Assembly (NCBI RefSeq): GCF_946998875.1
Contig: NZ_CAMQAY010000013.1
Span: 1-37,837, forward strand
DNA: 37,837 bases
Direction: 5' to 3'
Source: an uncultured Peptoniphilus sp.
Lineage (GTDB): Bacteria > Bacillota > Clostridia > Tissierellales > Peptoniphilaceae
Within the stretch, counting starts at the first letter, position 1, and every line of letters begins with the position of its first letter. The notes beneath the pieces were generated by a model. That model saw only the letters and a program-made list of their open reading frames with translations. It did not search any database and was not told the origin of the DNA. Both the position numbers and the translations under genes were made by a program. Positions 15,591-24,166 of the stretch are shown in pieces.

Positions 15591-16487
15591 TCACCTAGCA
15601 CTTGTCTCTTGAATAAATAATTTTTCAAGACTTTCCTTTCTTTTTTCTACTCTATAAATATCAACTGTATTTACGAGGATTTTTATTATTTTTGCAACTT
15701 CTTCCTCACTTTTATTTCCCAGTACTAAATAATCATCAAGTATATTTCCTTGAGGAAGTTCAAGTAGCTTTGAAGCCTTAAGGTTATCTGAAGTCTTTAA
15801 AACAATTACTGGTGGATGGAGGTTCCTGTATTCTTTTAAAGAACCACTGTAAGTCAAAACTCCATTTTTTAAAATACCTATGTGACTTGAAATTTTTTCG
15901 ATTTCATCCAAGATATGTGAGGAGATTAAAATACTTGTATTCGAATTTTTTACAATATTTTTGAATAAATCTCTCATTTCTTCAATGCCATAGGGATCAA
16001 GTCCATTAATAGGTTCATCTAGGATCAAAAATTTAGGATTACCAATAAGAGCTATGGCTATACCCAGCCTTTGCTTCATGCCAAGAGAAAAATCTCTGAC
16101 TTTTTTATTTTTACTTGTAAATAACCCAACATCCTTTAAAACCTTATCAATATTATCTTTTTTTATATTTTTCATATCACAGATAAGGTCTAAATTGTCA
16201 TAGGCAGTTAGATGGTCATAAAAGGATGGGTTTTCAATTAAGGAACCTAAATTTTTATTTGTTTCTTTTTGATTTTTTGCATTAATTTCCTTTCCATATA
16301 AACTTATGCTGCCAGAATCTTTTTTAACAAGACCTAGAATTGATTTCATAAGAGTGGACTTTCCAGCTCCATTGGGACCTATAAGTCCAAAAATACTCCC
16401 TTCTTCAATTTCTAAATTAATATTTTTTAAAACTAAGTTTTTATCATAGGATTTGCTAAGATTTTTGATTTTTAAAATGTTCGTCAT
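15591..16487 (-). CDS. ABC transporter ATP-binding protein, LanF/BcrA-type
   Basis: A 298-residue ATPase. It has Walker A GPNGAGKST (37-45), signature FSLGMKQRLG (about 133-142), Walker B FLILDEP and switch histidine in SSHILDEI. Where most ABC ATPases have a Q-loop glutamine, this one has Glu85 in LIENPSFYDHLTAYDNL. That E-loop is a recognised mark of lantibiotic-immunity LanF proteins and supports peptide-antibiotic protection over a generic transporter. The C-terminal ~80 residues are an accessory domain as in BcrA relatives. It heads a minus-strand operon with the two permeases and is divergent from a two-component system. The ATG has AAGGGAG upstream. Confidence 0.9.
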   Translation of the reverse strand: MTNILKIKNLSKSYDKNLVLKNINLEIEEGSIFGLIGPNGAGKSTLMKSILGLVKKDSGSISLYGKEINAKNQKETNKNLGSLIENPSFYDHLTAYDNLDLICDMKNIKKDNIDKVLKDVGLFTSKNKKVRDFSLGMKQRLGIAIALIGNPKFLILDEPINGLDPYGIEEMRDLFKNIVKNSNTSILISSHILDEIEKISSHIGILKNGVLTYSGSLKEYRNLHPPVIVLKTSDNLKASKLLELPQGNILDDYLVLGNKSEEEVAKIIKILVNTVDIYRVEKRKESLEKLFIQETSAR

Positions 16488-16567
16488 GATATTCTCCCTT
16501 CTTTTTTATTAATTATAAATAAGACCCATAACATAAGGATTTTAAATAGATTACTTTTACATCACAA

Positions 16568-16596
16568 TTACAAATATCAAATTATTATGTGATAAA
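16568..16596 (+). promoter_or_regulatory. Candidate promoter of the response regulator operon
   Basis: TTACAA (16568-16573), 17 bases, then GATAAA (16591-16596) with an extended TG just before it. An imperfect dyad ATCACA...TGTGAT (16561-16566 and 16587-16592) overlaps it and could be a regulator site in the divergent intergenic region. Confidence 0.4.
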
Positions 16597-16621
16597 ATAA
16601 GCCTAAAGGAGAAAGAAATGA

Positions 16622-17326
16622 ATGAATAATTTTAGAGATGCAAGGCTACTATTAGTTGATGACGAAGATTATTTGATAACTAGTATGTATAAATTTTTAA
16701 AAAACAAGGGCTATGACAATGTTATGACAGCAAAAAATATTAAAGAAGCAAGCTTTAAGCTTAAGAATAATAAAGTGGATTTAATGATACTAGACATAAT
16801 GCTTCCTGATGGCAGTGGTTTTGAATTATTAAAGGAACTTAGGGAAAAATCCACCCTTCCTGTTATTATACTTTCGGCATTAAGTGGTATTGATGACAAA
16901 AAAGAAGGCTTTGACTTAGAAGTTGATGATTATATTGTTAAACCATTTTTGCCTGAAGATTTGTTATGGAGAATTGAGGCAGTCTTAAGAAGGACCTATC
17001 AAAATAAAAATGATAAAATTACATTATTAGGTGGGATTGTCTTTGATAGGGAAAGGGCAATTTTAATAAAGAATAAGGAAGAAATACAATTAACGGCAAA
17101 ACAATTCAAAATTTTAGATTATCTTGCTATTAATATTAATAAAATTGTTTCCATTGACCAAATAATAGATAGGTGTTGGGAGGAAAGTTTTGGCTACGAA
17201 AATACACTTATTACACATATCTATAGACTAAGGGATAAGCTTGAAGATGATCCAGCAAACCCGAAAATACTTATTACAGTAAAGGGCTTGGGTTACAAGT
17301 TACTTGGAGAGAATAAAGAATGTTAA
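16622..17326 (+). CDS. OmpR/PhoB-family response regulator
   Basis: A 234-residue two-domain regulator. The receiver domain (about 7-120) has the acidic pocket VDDED (12-16), phospho-acceptor Asp58 in MILDIMLPDG, and Lys107 in VKPF. The winged-helix DNA-binding domain spans about 133-229, with RLRDKLEDD and the end VKGLGYKL. The start ATG at 16622 follows AAAGGAG; an ATG four bases earlier runs into a stop after two further codons. It overlaps the kinase gene by seven bases. The gene pair is divergent from the LanFEG-like operon, so this regulator most likely activates that transporter when the kinase senses the peptide. Confidence 0.92.
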   Translation: MNNFRDARLLLVDDEDYLITSMYKFLKNKGYDNVMTAKNIKEASFKLKNNKVDLMILDIMLPDGSGFELLKELREKSTLPVIILSALSGIDDKKEGFDLEVDDYIVKPFLPEDLLWRIEAVLRRTYQNKNDKITLLGGIVFDRERAILIKNKEEIQLTAKQFKILDYLAININKIVSIDQIIDRCWEESFGYENTLITHIYRLRDKLEDDPANPKILITVKGLGYKLLGENKEC

Positions 17327-18618
17327 ATTATTTTTTAAAAAAACTAAAAAAATTAGCCTTATTTGTCTTAATTTTATTAATTTTAATGATTTTAAGCCTA
17401 ATTGGTATTTTTTATTCAAGTTTTAAATTTTCAAAAAAATATACAGATCCAAATAAGGTTTATGAATTTTTAGAAGAAAATAAATATAATGATATTTATT
17501 TTACCAAGGAAAATAAGACCTTTTTAGGGGAAAAAGATATCTGGGCTATAAGAATTGATAAGAATGGAAATGTTATAGAGAATTTTAATAAACCTAAAGA
17601 AGTTAAAAATAAATTTGACATAAGTGATGTTGTCAGATTTACAAGGTATTACTTAAATGACTATCCTGTCTTTACTTTTGTTGTGAAGGATGGAATTTTA
17701 GTTTTGGCTTATCCAAAAAATTCCCTAGATAAGCTACCCTTTAATTATTATAATTATGATTTGGCAAAAATTAATTTTTTTATCTTTATTATTAGTATTC
17801 TATTGTTTGTCCTATTAGTTTATATATTTTATCTACATGAAGTTAAAAGCATTTTTAAAAAATTAAATCCTCTTCAAGAGGCTATTAATAATGTTTTTGA
17901 TGATGATTATAAGAAGCTCCAAGAGGAGGGAGAATTAAAAGAAATTTCTGAAACTATTAACGAGGCAAATAGCAATTATATCAAGCTAAAGAAAAGTCAA
18001 TCTAGTTGGCTTAGAGGAATCAGTCACGACATAAGGACTCCTCTCACAAAGCTTTCCTGGGAACTGGAAGACATTAAAACAAGGGAAAACTCAGTGGAAA
18101 TTGAAAAAATGGAAGATCAAATTATAAAGATAAGTAAAATTATAGAGGACTTAAATTTGACCAATAGTCTTGAAAACCTAAGTGATGAGCATTTTGAATA
18201 TAGGGATCCAATTTCTGTTATAAGAAAGTTGATTGTTAATAGTTTAAATGAAAATCCCAGCAAGGATATTATTTTTGAAAATAGAATAAATAAAGAAGTA
18301 AAAATTAAAATGGAGGACCATTTATTTTATAGGATGTTGGAAAATATTTTAAACAATAGCATTAAATATGGAAAGGGAAAAACTTATATAATTTATGACC
18401 TTATAGATAAAAAATTGCTAATCTCTATTAAAGATGAAGAAGGTACAATTGAAGATAGGGTAATAAATAGACTATATAAAGAAAATCTATCTGAAATTCA
18501 GACCCATGGCATGGGCTTATTTGTGTCAAAACAAATTTGCAAACTTCATAAGGGGAAAATGGAAGTTAAAAATCTATCTCCAGGCGTAATAGTTTCCTTT
18601 AATTTTGATATAAAATAA
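17320..18618 (+). CDS. Sensor histidine kinase with an extracytoplasmic loop of about 100 residues
   Basis: A 432-residue membrane kinase. TM1 lies at about residues 11-35, an extracellular loop of about 110 residues follows, and TM2 lies at about 147-170. The dimerisation/phosphoacceptor segment has His236 in GISHDIRTPLTKL, and the catalytic domain has the N box ENILNNSIKYG and G box THGMGLFVSK. The large external loop is like NisK/SpaK-type lantibiotic sensors and unlike the loop-less BceS type. The G1 box is degenerate (KDEEGTIE instead of DNGxG). It overlaps the regulator gene and is probably translationally coupled to it. The ligand is unknown. Confidence 0.9.
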   Translation: MLNYFLKKLKKLALFVLILLILMILSLIGIFYSSFKFSKKYTDPNKVYEFLEENKYNDIYFTKENKTFLGEKDIWAIRIDKNGNVIENFNKPKEVKNKFDISDVVRFTRYYLNDYPVFTFVVKDGILVLAYPKNSLDKLPFNYYNYDLAKINFFIFIISILLFVLLVYIFYLHEVKSIFKKLNPLQEAINNVFDDDYKKLQEEGELKEISETINEANSNYIKLKKSQSSWLRGISHDIRTPLTKLSWELEDIKTRENSVEIEKMEDQIIKISKIIEDLNLTNSLENLSDEHFEYRDPISVIRKLIVNSLNENPSKDIIFENRINKEVKIKMEDHLFYRMLENILNNSIKYGKGKTYIIYDLIDKKLLISIKDEEGTIEDRVINRLYKENLSEIQTHGMGLFVSKQICKLHKGKMEVKNLSPGVIVSFNFDIK

Positions 18619-18652
18619 AAAGTACAAGAATCTTCTACTTATGTCCATACTA

Positions 18653-18682
18653 TTGACGATTTGTTAAAGTATGTAATATAAT
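18653..18682 (+). promoter_or_regulatory. Sigma-A-type promoter for the yebC operon
   Basis: -35 TTGACG (18653-18658), 18-base spacer, -10 TATAAT (18677-18682), about 45 bases before the yebC start. A weak hairpin AAGTA/TACTT without a T-run lies just upstream (18620-18640). Confidence 0.75.
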
Positions 18683-18726
18683 AATCAATATGCTAAAAAT
18701 AGCGATTTATATAGAAAGGTGATTAA

Positions 18727-19452
18727 ATGTCAGGACATTCTAAATGGAATAATATTAAAAATAAAAAAGGTAAGGAAGACGCAAAGAAGGGCAAGATTTT
18801 TACTAAACTTGCTAGACAAATAACTGTTGCTGCTAAGGAAGGTGGACTTGACCCAGATTACAATCCATCTCTTAAGGTTGCCATTGATAAGGCTAAGGCT
18901 GAAAATATGCCTAACGACAATATTGATAGGGCAATTGCAAAAGCTGGCGGCGGAGATAATGACGATAACTTTGAAGAAATTGTTTACGAAGGTTATGGTC
19001 CAGGTGGAGTTGCTGTTATGGTAAATTGCTTGACAGACAATAGAAATAGAACTGCACCAGATGTAAGACATTTATTTGACAAGTATGCTGGAAATCTTGG
19101 ACAACCTGGTTGTGTTTCTTTTATGTTTGATAAAAAGGGTTCTCTTGGAGTTCTAAAGGAAGGACTTGACGAAGATGAATTTACACTTACTGCCATTGAT
19201 GCAGGAGCTGAAGATGTAATCGATAGGGGAGAAGCCTTTGAAATTGTAACTGCTCCAGAAGATTATATTGAAGTTAGAAAAGTTTTAGAAGGTGCTGGAC
19301 ATTCTTTTATTGAATCTGAAATAACATACATCCCACAAACTACAACTGAACTTACTGATGAAGATGACATTAAAAATATGGATAAGTTAATTGATGCCTT
19401 GGAAGACAATGACGATGTAACTGATGTCTACACTTCTTGGGAGAGAGATTAA
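18727..19452 (+). CDS. yebC: YebC/PmpR-family protein (TACO1-like)
   Basis: A 241-residue protein with the hallmark start MSGHSKWNNIKNKK and the YebC wording FTKLARQITVAAKEGG, AKAENMPNDNIDRAI and EGYGPGGVA. Full length for the family (about 240). Members were first called transcriptional regulators; more recent work points to a role in translation, helping ribosomes at proline-rich stalls. The ATG follows AAAGGTGAT. It is the first gene of a long operon, and its stop overlaps the deoC start (TAATG). Confidence 0.96.
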   Translation: MSGHSKWNNIKNKKGKEDAKKGKIFTKLARQITVAAKEGGLDPDYNPSLKVAIDKAKAENMPNDNIDRAIAKAGGGDNDDNFEEIVYEGYGPGGVAVMVNCLTDNRNRTAPDVRHLFDKYAGNLGQPGCVSFMFDKKGSLGVLKEGLDEDEFTLTAIDAGAEDVIDRGEAFEIVTAPEDYIEVRKVLEGAGHSFIESEITYIPQTTTELTDEDDIKNMDKLIDALEDNDDVTDVYTSWERD

Positions 19453-20111
19453 TGGAAATTAATAGAATTATCGACCATACACTTTTAAAGCCTGAAGCAA
19501 GTGAAGAGCAAATTGAAAAACTTGTTAAAGAAGCAATAGAATATAATTTCTTTTCAGTATGTGTAAATCCAACTTGGGTAAAAAAATGCTCTGAAATGTT
19601 AAAGGATACTGGCGTAAAAGTTTGTACTGTTATTGGTTTTCCTTTAGGGGCAAATACTCTTGAAACAAAAATCTTTGAAACAAAAAATGCTCTTGATAAT
19701 GGCGCAGATGAAATTGATATGGTTATTAACATTGGATACATGAAGTCAAAGAAATTCCATGAAGTTGAAAATGAAATTGCTGAACTTGCAAAAATATGTC
19801 ACGATAAGGGAACAATTTTAAAAGTTATTTTAGAAAACTGCCTTTTAACTAAGGATGAAATAAAAAAAGCCTGCCAACTTGCTGATAAAGCTGGCGCTGA
19901 TTTTGTAAAGACTTCAACTGGTTTTTCAACTTCTGGAGCTGATGCAGAAGATGTTAAATTAATGAAAGAATCTATTTCAGACAGAATGAAAGTAAAGGCA
20001 AGTGGCGGAATTAGAGACTATAAAAAAGCAATGGAAATGGTAAATAATGGAGCAGATAGACTTGGAGTCTCAGCTGGTCTTGCAATTTATAAGGAGAGCA
20101 AATCGTTATGA
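19452..20111 (+). CDS. deoC: Deoxyribose-phosphate aldolase
   Basis: A 219-residue class I aldolase (EC 4.1.2.4) that cleaves 2-deoxyribose 5-phosphate to glyceraldehyde 3-phosphate and acetaldehyde in deoxynucleoside catabolism. Lys153 in FVKTSTGF is the Schiff-base lysine and Lys182 in VKASGGIRD the assisting one. The length fits the short Gram-positive form. The ATG at 19452 overlaps the yebC stop and has GGGAGAG upstream; the longer reading from TTG 19437 is rejected. The end overlaps lgt as ATGA. No other deo gene is nearby. Confidence 0.96.
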   Translation: MEINRIIDHTLLKPEASEEQIEKLVKEAIEYNFFSVCVNPTWVKKCSEMLKDTGVKVCTVIGFPLGANTLETKIFETKNALDNGADEIDMVINIGYMKSKKFHEVENEIAELAKICHDKGTILKVILENCLLTKDEIKKACQLADKAGADFVKTSTGFSTSGADAEDVKLMKESISDRMKVKASGGIRDYKKAMEMVNNGADRLGVSAGLAIYKESKSL

Positions 20112-20866
20112 GAATAAATCCCGTTGCCTTTACAATTTTTGGAATAGAAGTAAAGTGGTACGGAATTTTAATAGGCCTTGGAGTCTTTTTAGCTATTTTT
20201 ATCACAGAAAAAATGGCAGAGAAGAAAAATTATACAGGGGGTCTTTATAAAGATATTTCCACAGATGTTTCTCTCTTCGCAGTTTTAATTGGAGTTCTTG
20301 GTGCAAGGATTTATTATGTAATTTTTGAGTGGGAATATTATAGTCAGCACTTAGACGAAATTCTTGCCATAAGAAATGGTGGACTTGCTATTTATGGCGG
20401 CATCATAGCTGGAGGATTAACTATTTACTTTTTCTGTAGGCATAAAAAAGTAAATTTTTGGACTCTTCTTGACTGTGTTGCACCAGGTCTTGCTCTTGCA
20501 CAAGCAATTGGCAGATGGGGAAATTATATCAACGGAGAAGCTCACGGTGGCGTAACAAATGTTCCTTGGGCAATTTTAGTCGATGGACAGAGGGTTCATC
20601 CAACATTTTTTTATGAATCAATTGTGAATTTTTCAATATTTTTGTTTTTGTATTTTTATCTTTCAAAAAAGCAAAAATTTGATGGTCAGCTTATTTCTCT
20701 TTACATGATAGTCTATGGCATAGCAAGATTTTTCATTGAAGGCATGAGAACAGATTCACTATATATTGGTGCCTTTAGGGTATCTCAACTTGTAAGCCTT
20801 GGCATAATAATTTTTGGGATTGCAATTAGACTTATAGCTAAGAGGGAACAAAAGAATATAAAATAA
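20108..20866 (+). CDS. lgt: Prolipoprotein diacylglyceryl transferase
   Basis: A 252-residue membrane enzyme that attaches diacylglycerol to the lipobox cysteine of prolipoproteins (EC 2.5.1.145). It has about seven membrane segments, the Lgt signature GRWGNYINGEAHG, and the N-terminal NPVAFTIFGIEVKWYGILI. The ATG overlaps the deoC stop by four bases, with AAGGAG upstream, so the two are translationally coupled. A hairpin with a T-run follows directly after the stop. Confidence 0.97.
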   Translation: MRINPVAFTIFGIEVKWYGILIGLGVFLAIFITEKMAEKKNYTGGLYKDISTDVSLFAVLIGVLGARIYYVIFEWEYYSQHLDEILAIRNGGLAIYGGIIAGGLTIYFFCRHKKVNFWTLLDCVAPGLALAQAIGRWGNYINGEAHGGVTNVPWAILVDGQRVHPTFFYESIVNFSIFLFLYFYLSKKQKFDGQLISLYMIVYGIARFFIEGMRTDSLYIGAFRVSQLVSLGIIIFGIAIRLIAKREQKNIK

Positions 20867-20869
20867 TTG

Positions 20870-20895
20870 AGACTAGGCAACTAGTCTAATTTTTT
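20870..20895 (+). terminator. Hairpin with GCAA tetraloop and T-run between lgt and queH
   Basis: Stem AGACTAG/CTAGTCT closed by a GCAA (GNRA) tetraloop, then AATTTTTT. The Shine-Dalgarno AGGTGA of queH begins at 20896, right after the T-run, so this is either a partial terminator inside the operon or an mRNA-processing or attenuation element. Confidence 0.6.
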
Positions 20896-20905
20896 AGGTG
20901 ATATT

Positions 20906-21517
20906 TTGAATAAAATTAATTACAATTTGGAAATGGAAAAAGTAATAAAAAAAATTAATAGGGAAGATAAGCCTAGCCTTCTTTTGCACTCTTGCTGTGG
21001 TCCCTGCTCTTCTGCTGTCTTGGAGAGAATAAGTGATTATTTTGACATTGATGTTTTTTATTACAATCCCAACATCGACAGCGCTGATGAGTTTTACAGA
21101 AGGTCTGATGAACAGATTAAGCTTGTAGAAGACTTGGAGCTTGATGATAAAATTGATGTGAAAGTTATAAAATACAACCACCAAGAATTTTTATCTTACA
21201 TTAAGGGCTTTGAAAAGTATAAGGAAGGCGGAGCCAGATGCTTTAGATGTTATAGACAAAGGCTTGAGGCAGCAGCAAAGTATGCTCAAGAAAATAATTA
21301 CGATTACTTCACAACTACTCTTTCCATTTCACCCCACAAGGATTCACAAATTTTAAATCGATTAGGTAAATTTCTTTCAGAAAAATATAAGGTTAACTAT
21401 TTATTTTCAGATTTTAAAAAGAAAAATGGGTTTAAGAGGTCAGTTGAACTAACTGATAAATTTAATATGTATAGACAAGATTACTGTGGTTGCGAATTTA
21501 GCAGAGGTGAAGATTGA
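20906..21517 (+). CDS. queH: Epoxyqueuosine reductase QueH
   Basis: A 203-residue protein of the former DUF208 family that carries out the last step of queuosine synthesis, reducing epoxyqueuosine in tRNA (non-homologous replacement of QueG). Cys30, Cys31 and Cys34 in LHSCCGPCSS, and the later RCFRCYRQR and YCGCEFS cysteines, match the metal/iron-sulfur ligands of the family. The start is TTG at 20906 with AGGTGA five bases upstream; an internal ATG at residue 10 has no such site. The stop overlaps the TTG start of the next gene. Confidence 0.93.
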   Translation: MNKINYNLEMEKVIKKINREDKPSLLLHSCCGPCSSAVLERISDYFDIDVFYYNPNIDSADEFYRRSDEQIKLVEDLELDDKIDVKVIKYNHQEFLSYIKGFEKYKEGGARCFRCYRQRLEAAAKYAQENNYDYFTTTLSISPHKDSQILNRLGKFLSEKYKVNYLFSDFKKKNGFKRSVELTDKFNMYRQDYCGCEFSRGED

Positions 21518-22689
21518 AAAATATAAAAAATATTTTCATTATTACTGTAATTTTTATTTTGACATTGGGACTTTATCTTTCCAATACTATGAATTTTGAT
21601 TTTAGCAATCATGAAAATAAAATAGGAGAAGCTAAAAAATTAAAAACTGAAGAAACAAAAAAGGATGACAAGTCAGAAGTAAAAATCCTTGCCATGGGGG
21701 ATATGATTTTTCATCAACCTATTGTGAAAAATTATAGGAATAATGGTACTTACGACTTCACACCAATTTTTGCCAATATTTCTGCTGATATCAATGAAGC
21801 AGACCTTGCCTTAGCAAACTTTGAAGGCTCAGTAAATTCGAATAGAAAATTATCAGGATTTCCACTTTTTAATTTTCCAAAGGAAACAATTTATTCCCTA
21901 AAAAATGCTGGCTTTGATGCACTTTCAACTGCAAACAATCATGCCCTTGACACAGGACTTGATGGCATAGGGGAAACTATCTCCCACATAAAGGAAAGTG
22001 GCATGAAAAGTTTTGGCACTCTTGCAGAAGATGGCGACAAGGGAATAATTATTGAAAAAAATGGAATAAAAATTGGACTTATTTCCTTTACAGACACTTT
22101 AAATGGCATGGACTCTCTGATGAGAGGTAAAGAGTATTCAGTAAATACCTTTGCTCAAGATGTGAAGTCCGACATTCAAAATTTAAAGGACAATTCCGAT
22201 ATTGTAATTGTTTATCCTCATTGGGGAAATGAGTATCAATTAGTCCCAAATGAAAGGCAGATTTTTTTAAAGGAAATGCTGCAAGAATCTGGTGCAGATA
22301 TTATTTTGGGCTCTCACCCTCATGTGCTTCAAAGATATGAAGTTGAAGATAAAAATAATAAAAAATATTTTACAATTTATTCCATGGGCAATGCTCTTTC
22401 AAATCAAAGAGTTGAATATTTAAAAAAACCTGGCGTAGACACTGGTGCCTTAATTAAATTAGTCATAGAAAAGGATAATGTAAGCGGTGAAACTAAGTTA
22501 AAATCCTATGGTGTTTATACAACCTATGTCAACAGGTATCATGCCAATGGAAAATTAAATTATGATTTAGTAAAGTTAGAAGACCTAATGCCAGGTGGTA
22601 AGCTTGATGATGTAACTACAAAGGAATTGAAAGCTAAAGCAGATAAAAAATATAAGGAAGCTTTAAAGGTTTTAAAGGGTGAAATATGA
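21514..22689 (+). CDS. CapA-family (poly-gamma-glutamate synthesis-like) surface metallophosphatase protein
   Basis: A 391-residue protein with an N-terminal membrane anchor (about residues 4-25) and an outside CapA domain. Motifs seen are AMGDMIFHQ, NFEGSVNS, TANNHALDTG, YPHWGNEY and GSHPHVLQRYE, the pattern of the calcineurin-like fold in CapA/PgsA. In bacilli CapA works in poly-gamma-glutamate capsule export together with PgsB/CapB and PgsC; none of those is here. Stand-alone CapA proteins in clostridia have no settled function. The start is TTG overlapping the queH stop (TTGA), with AGAGGTGA upstream. Confidence 0.88.
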   Translation: MKNIKNIFIITVIFILTLGLYLSNTMNFDFSNHENKIGEAKKLKTEETKKDDKSEVKILAMGDMIFHQPIVKNYRNNGTYDFTPIFANISADINEADLALANFEGSVNSNRKLSGFPLFNFPKETIYSLKNAGFDALSTANNHALDTGLDGIGETISHIKESGMKSFGTLAEDGDKGIIIEKNGIKIGLISFTDTLNGMDSLMRGKEYSVNTFAQDVKSDIQNLKDNSDIVIVYPHWGNEYQLVPNERQIFLKEMLQESGADIILGSHPHVLQRYEVEDKNNKKYFTIYSMGNALSNQRVEYLKKPGVDTGALIKLVIEKDNVSGETKLKSYGVYTTYVNRYHANGKLNYDLVKLEDLMPGGKLDDVTTKELKAKADKKYKEALKVLKGEI

Positions 22690-23375
22690 AAAGGGACCAG
22701 GTTCCAGGTACAAATTATATAATTTTTCAAGATGAGGAAGAGTTTAAGTATACAAGCGATGCTTTAATCTTGTCTTCTTTTGTCAAAGGTGGACAAAGAG
22801 CTCTAGACCTTGGCTGCGGCAATGGAATTTTATCTCTAAGAATTTGTCCTAGATTCTCTGAGGTTCACGCAGTAGATAAAAACAAAAATGTATTGGAAGC
22901 CTTTAAAAAATCTATTTTTTTAAATAAATTAGAAGACAAAATAAATTTGCTAGAAGAAAATATTTTTAACTTAAAAAATTATTATGCTACAAATTATTTT
23001 GACGCAGTGGTTTTTAATCCGCCTTATTATGATTATGAAAATATGAAGTTTGAAACAAGCCAAGCCAAGCATTTTTTTGATATAGAAAAAAGCCTTTACA
23101 TAGTAAATTATCTTCTCAAAAATTCTGGTAGTCTTTATATAATTTATCCTACTTATAGATTGGCAGAAGTGATTTATAAAATAAATAAGAATGGCCTAAA
23201 AGTAAAGAATATTATAAATATTCATGGAAATAAAAATAAAAAAGCAAAATCATCTATAATTATTGCAAAAAAACAGGCAAATTATGGAAATGATTTTAGA
23301 GATTTTTACATAAGAGATGAATTAGAATATACAGACGAGATGAAAAGAGTTTATAGAAACGAGGTGATTCTTTGA
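22686..23375 (+). CDS. trmN6: tRNA1(Val) (adenine(37)-N6)-methyltransferase-like protein
   Basis: A 229-residue SAM-dependent methyltransferase. The SAM-binding loop ALDLGCGNGIL follows an N-terminal region containing KYTSDALILSSFV, which is the YfiC/TrmN6 pattern. The catalytic motif NPPYY marks N6-adenine methylation. It probably modifies A37 of a valine tRNA, as in E. coli. It overlaps the capA-like stop by four bases (ATGA). Its genomic partner rsmI follows directly, an arrangement usual in Firmicutes, where a GIY-YIG protein often accompanies them. Confidence 0.9.
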   Translation: MKRDQVPGTNYIIFQDEEEFKYTSDALILSSFVKGGQRALDLGCGNGILSLRICPRFSEVHAVDKNKNVLEAFKKSIFLNKLEDKINLLEENIFNLKNYYATNYFDAVVFNPPYYDYENMKFETSQAKHFFDIEKSLYIVNYLLKNSGSLYIIYPTYRLAEVIYKINKNGLKVKNIINIHGNKNKKAKSSIIIAKKQANYGNDFRDFYIRDELEYTDEMKRVYRNEVIL

Positions 23376-24166
23376 TTTATTTTTGCCCAACACCTATTGG
23401 AAATTTAGGCGACATAACCCTAAGGACAATTGAAATTTTAAAGTCCGTAGATATAATTTTTGCTGAAGACACAAGAGTTACAGTAAAACTTTTAAATCAC
23501 TACGACATAAAGGCAGAACTTAGAACTTATCACAAGTTTAATGAAGCTGAAATGTCTGAAAAAATAATTGAAAACATAAAAGACAAGGACCTTGCCCTAG
23601 TAACTGACGCTGGCATGCCTGGTATATCTGACCCTGGTGCTGTTCTTGTGAAAAAATTAATCGAAGAAAAAATTGATTTTAGAGTTTTACCTGGTGCCAA
23701 CGCTGCTTTAACAGCCTTAGTTTTATCTGGGCTTGACACAGAGCATTTTCTTTTCTATGGATTTACATCAAATAAATCTTCTGCGAGGAAGAAAGAATTT
23801 GAATCCTTAAAGGACTTAAAATTTACTTTAATTTTTTACGAGGCACCTCATAGGATCAAGGATTTTTTAAAGGATGTCTACGAAGTTTTTGGCGAGAGAA
23901 AAATTTCCATATCAAGAGAAATTACTAAGGTCTTTGAAGAAACTATTAGGTCTACTACATCAGAGATACTTGAAAAAGATATAACAGAAAAGGGCGAATT
24001 TGTAATTTGCTTAGAGGGAAATTCTGAGGAAGAGACCTATGACATAAGAGAACTTTTGCAAGAAGAATTAAAAAAGGGAATGAAAAAATCTCAAGCTGTT
24101 AAGGAAATTTCAAAAAAATATAATATTCCAAAGAATGATGTTTACAAGGAGAGTTTGGATTTATGA
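23372..24166 (+). CDS. rsmI: 16S rRNA (cytidine(1402)-2'-O)-methyltransferase
   Basis: A 264-residue member of the tetrapyrrole-methylase fold that methylates the ribose of C1402 in the ribosomal decoding centre. Seen are CPTPIGNLGDITLRTIE at the start, EDTRVTVKLLNH, VTDAGMPGISDPG and FYEAPHRI, all RsmI hallmarks. The start is TTG overlapping the trmN6 stop (TTGA), with GAGGTG upstream. The C-terminus has the small helical RsmI extension (KKGMKKSQAVKEISKKYN). It overlaps the NurA gene by four bases. Confidence 0.96.
   Translation: MIYFCPTPIGNLGDITLRTIEILKSVDIIFAEDTRVTVKLLNHYDIKAELRTYHKFNEAEMSEKIIENIKDKDLALVTDAGMPGISDPGAVLVKKLIEEKIDFRVLPGANAALTALVLSGLDTEHFLFYGFTSNKSSARKKEFESLKDLKFTLIFYEAPHRIKDFLKDVYEVFGERKISISREITKVFEETIRSTTSEILEKDITEKGEFVICLEGNSEEETYDIRELLQEELKKGMKKSQAVKEISKKYNIPKNDVYKESLDL

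Noticed and set aside
15587..15628. 14-residue extension of the LanE-like permease overlapping the ATPase gene
   Set aside because: The ATG at 15586 has AGGTGA upstream and starts four bases after the ATPase stop; the extension reads as a shadow of the ATPase C-terminus.
16488..16621. A lantibiotic precursor gene beside the LanFEG-like operon
   Set aside because: Neither this gap nor the one at 14022-14107 holds a short frame with leader and Cys/Ser/Thr-rich core.
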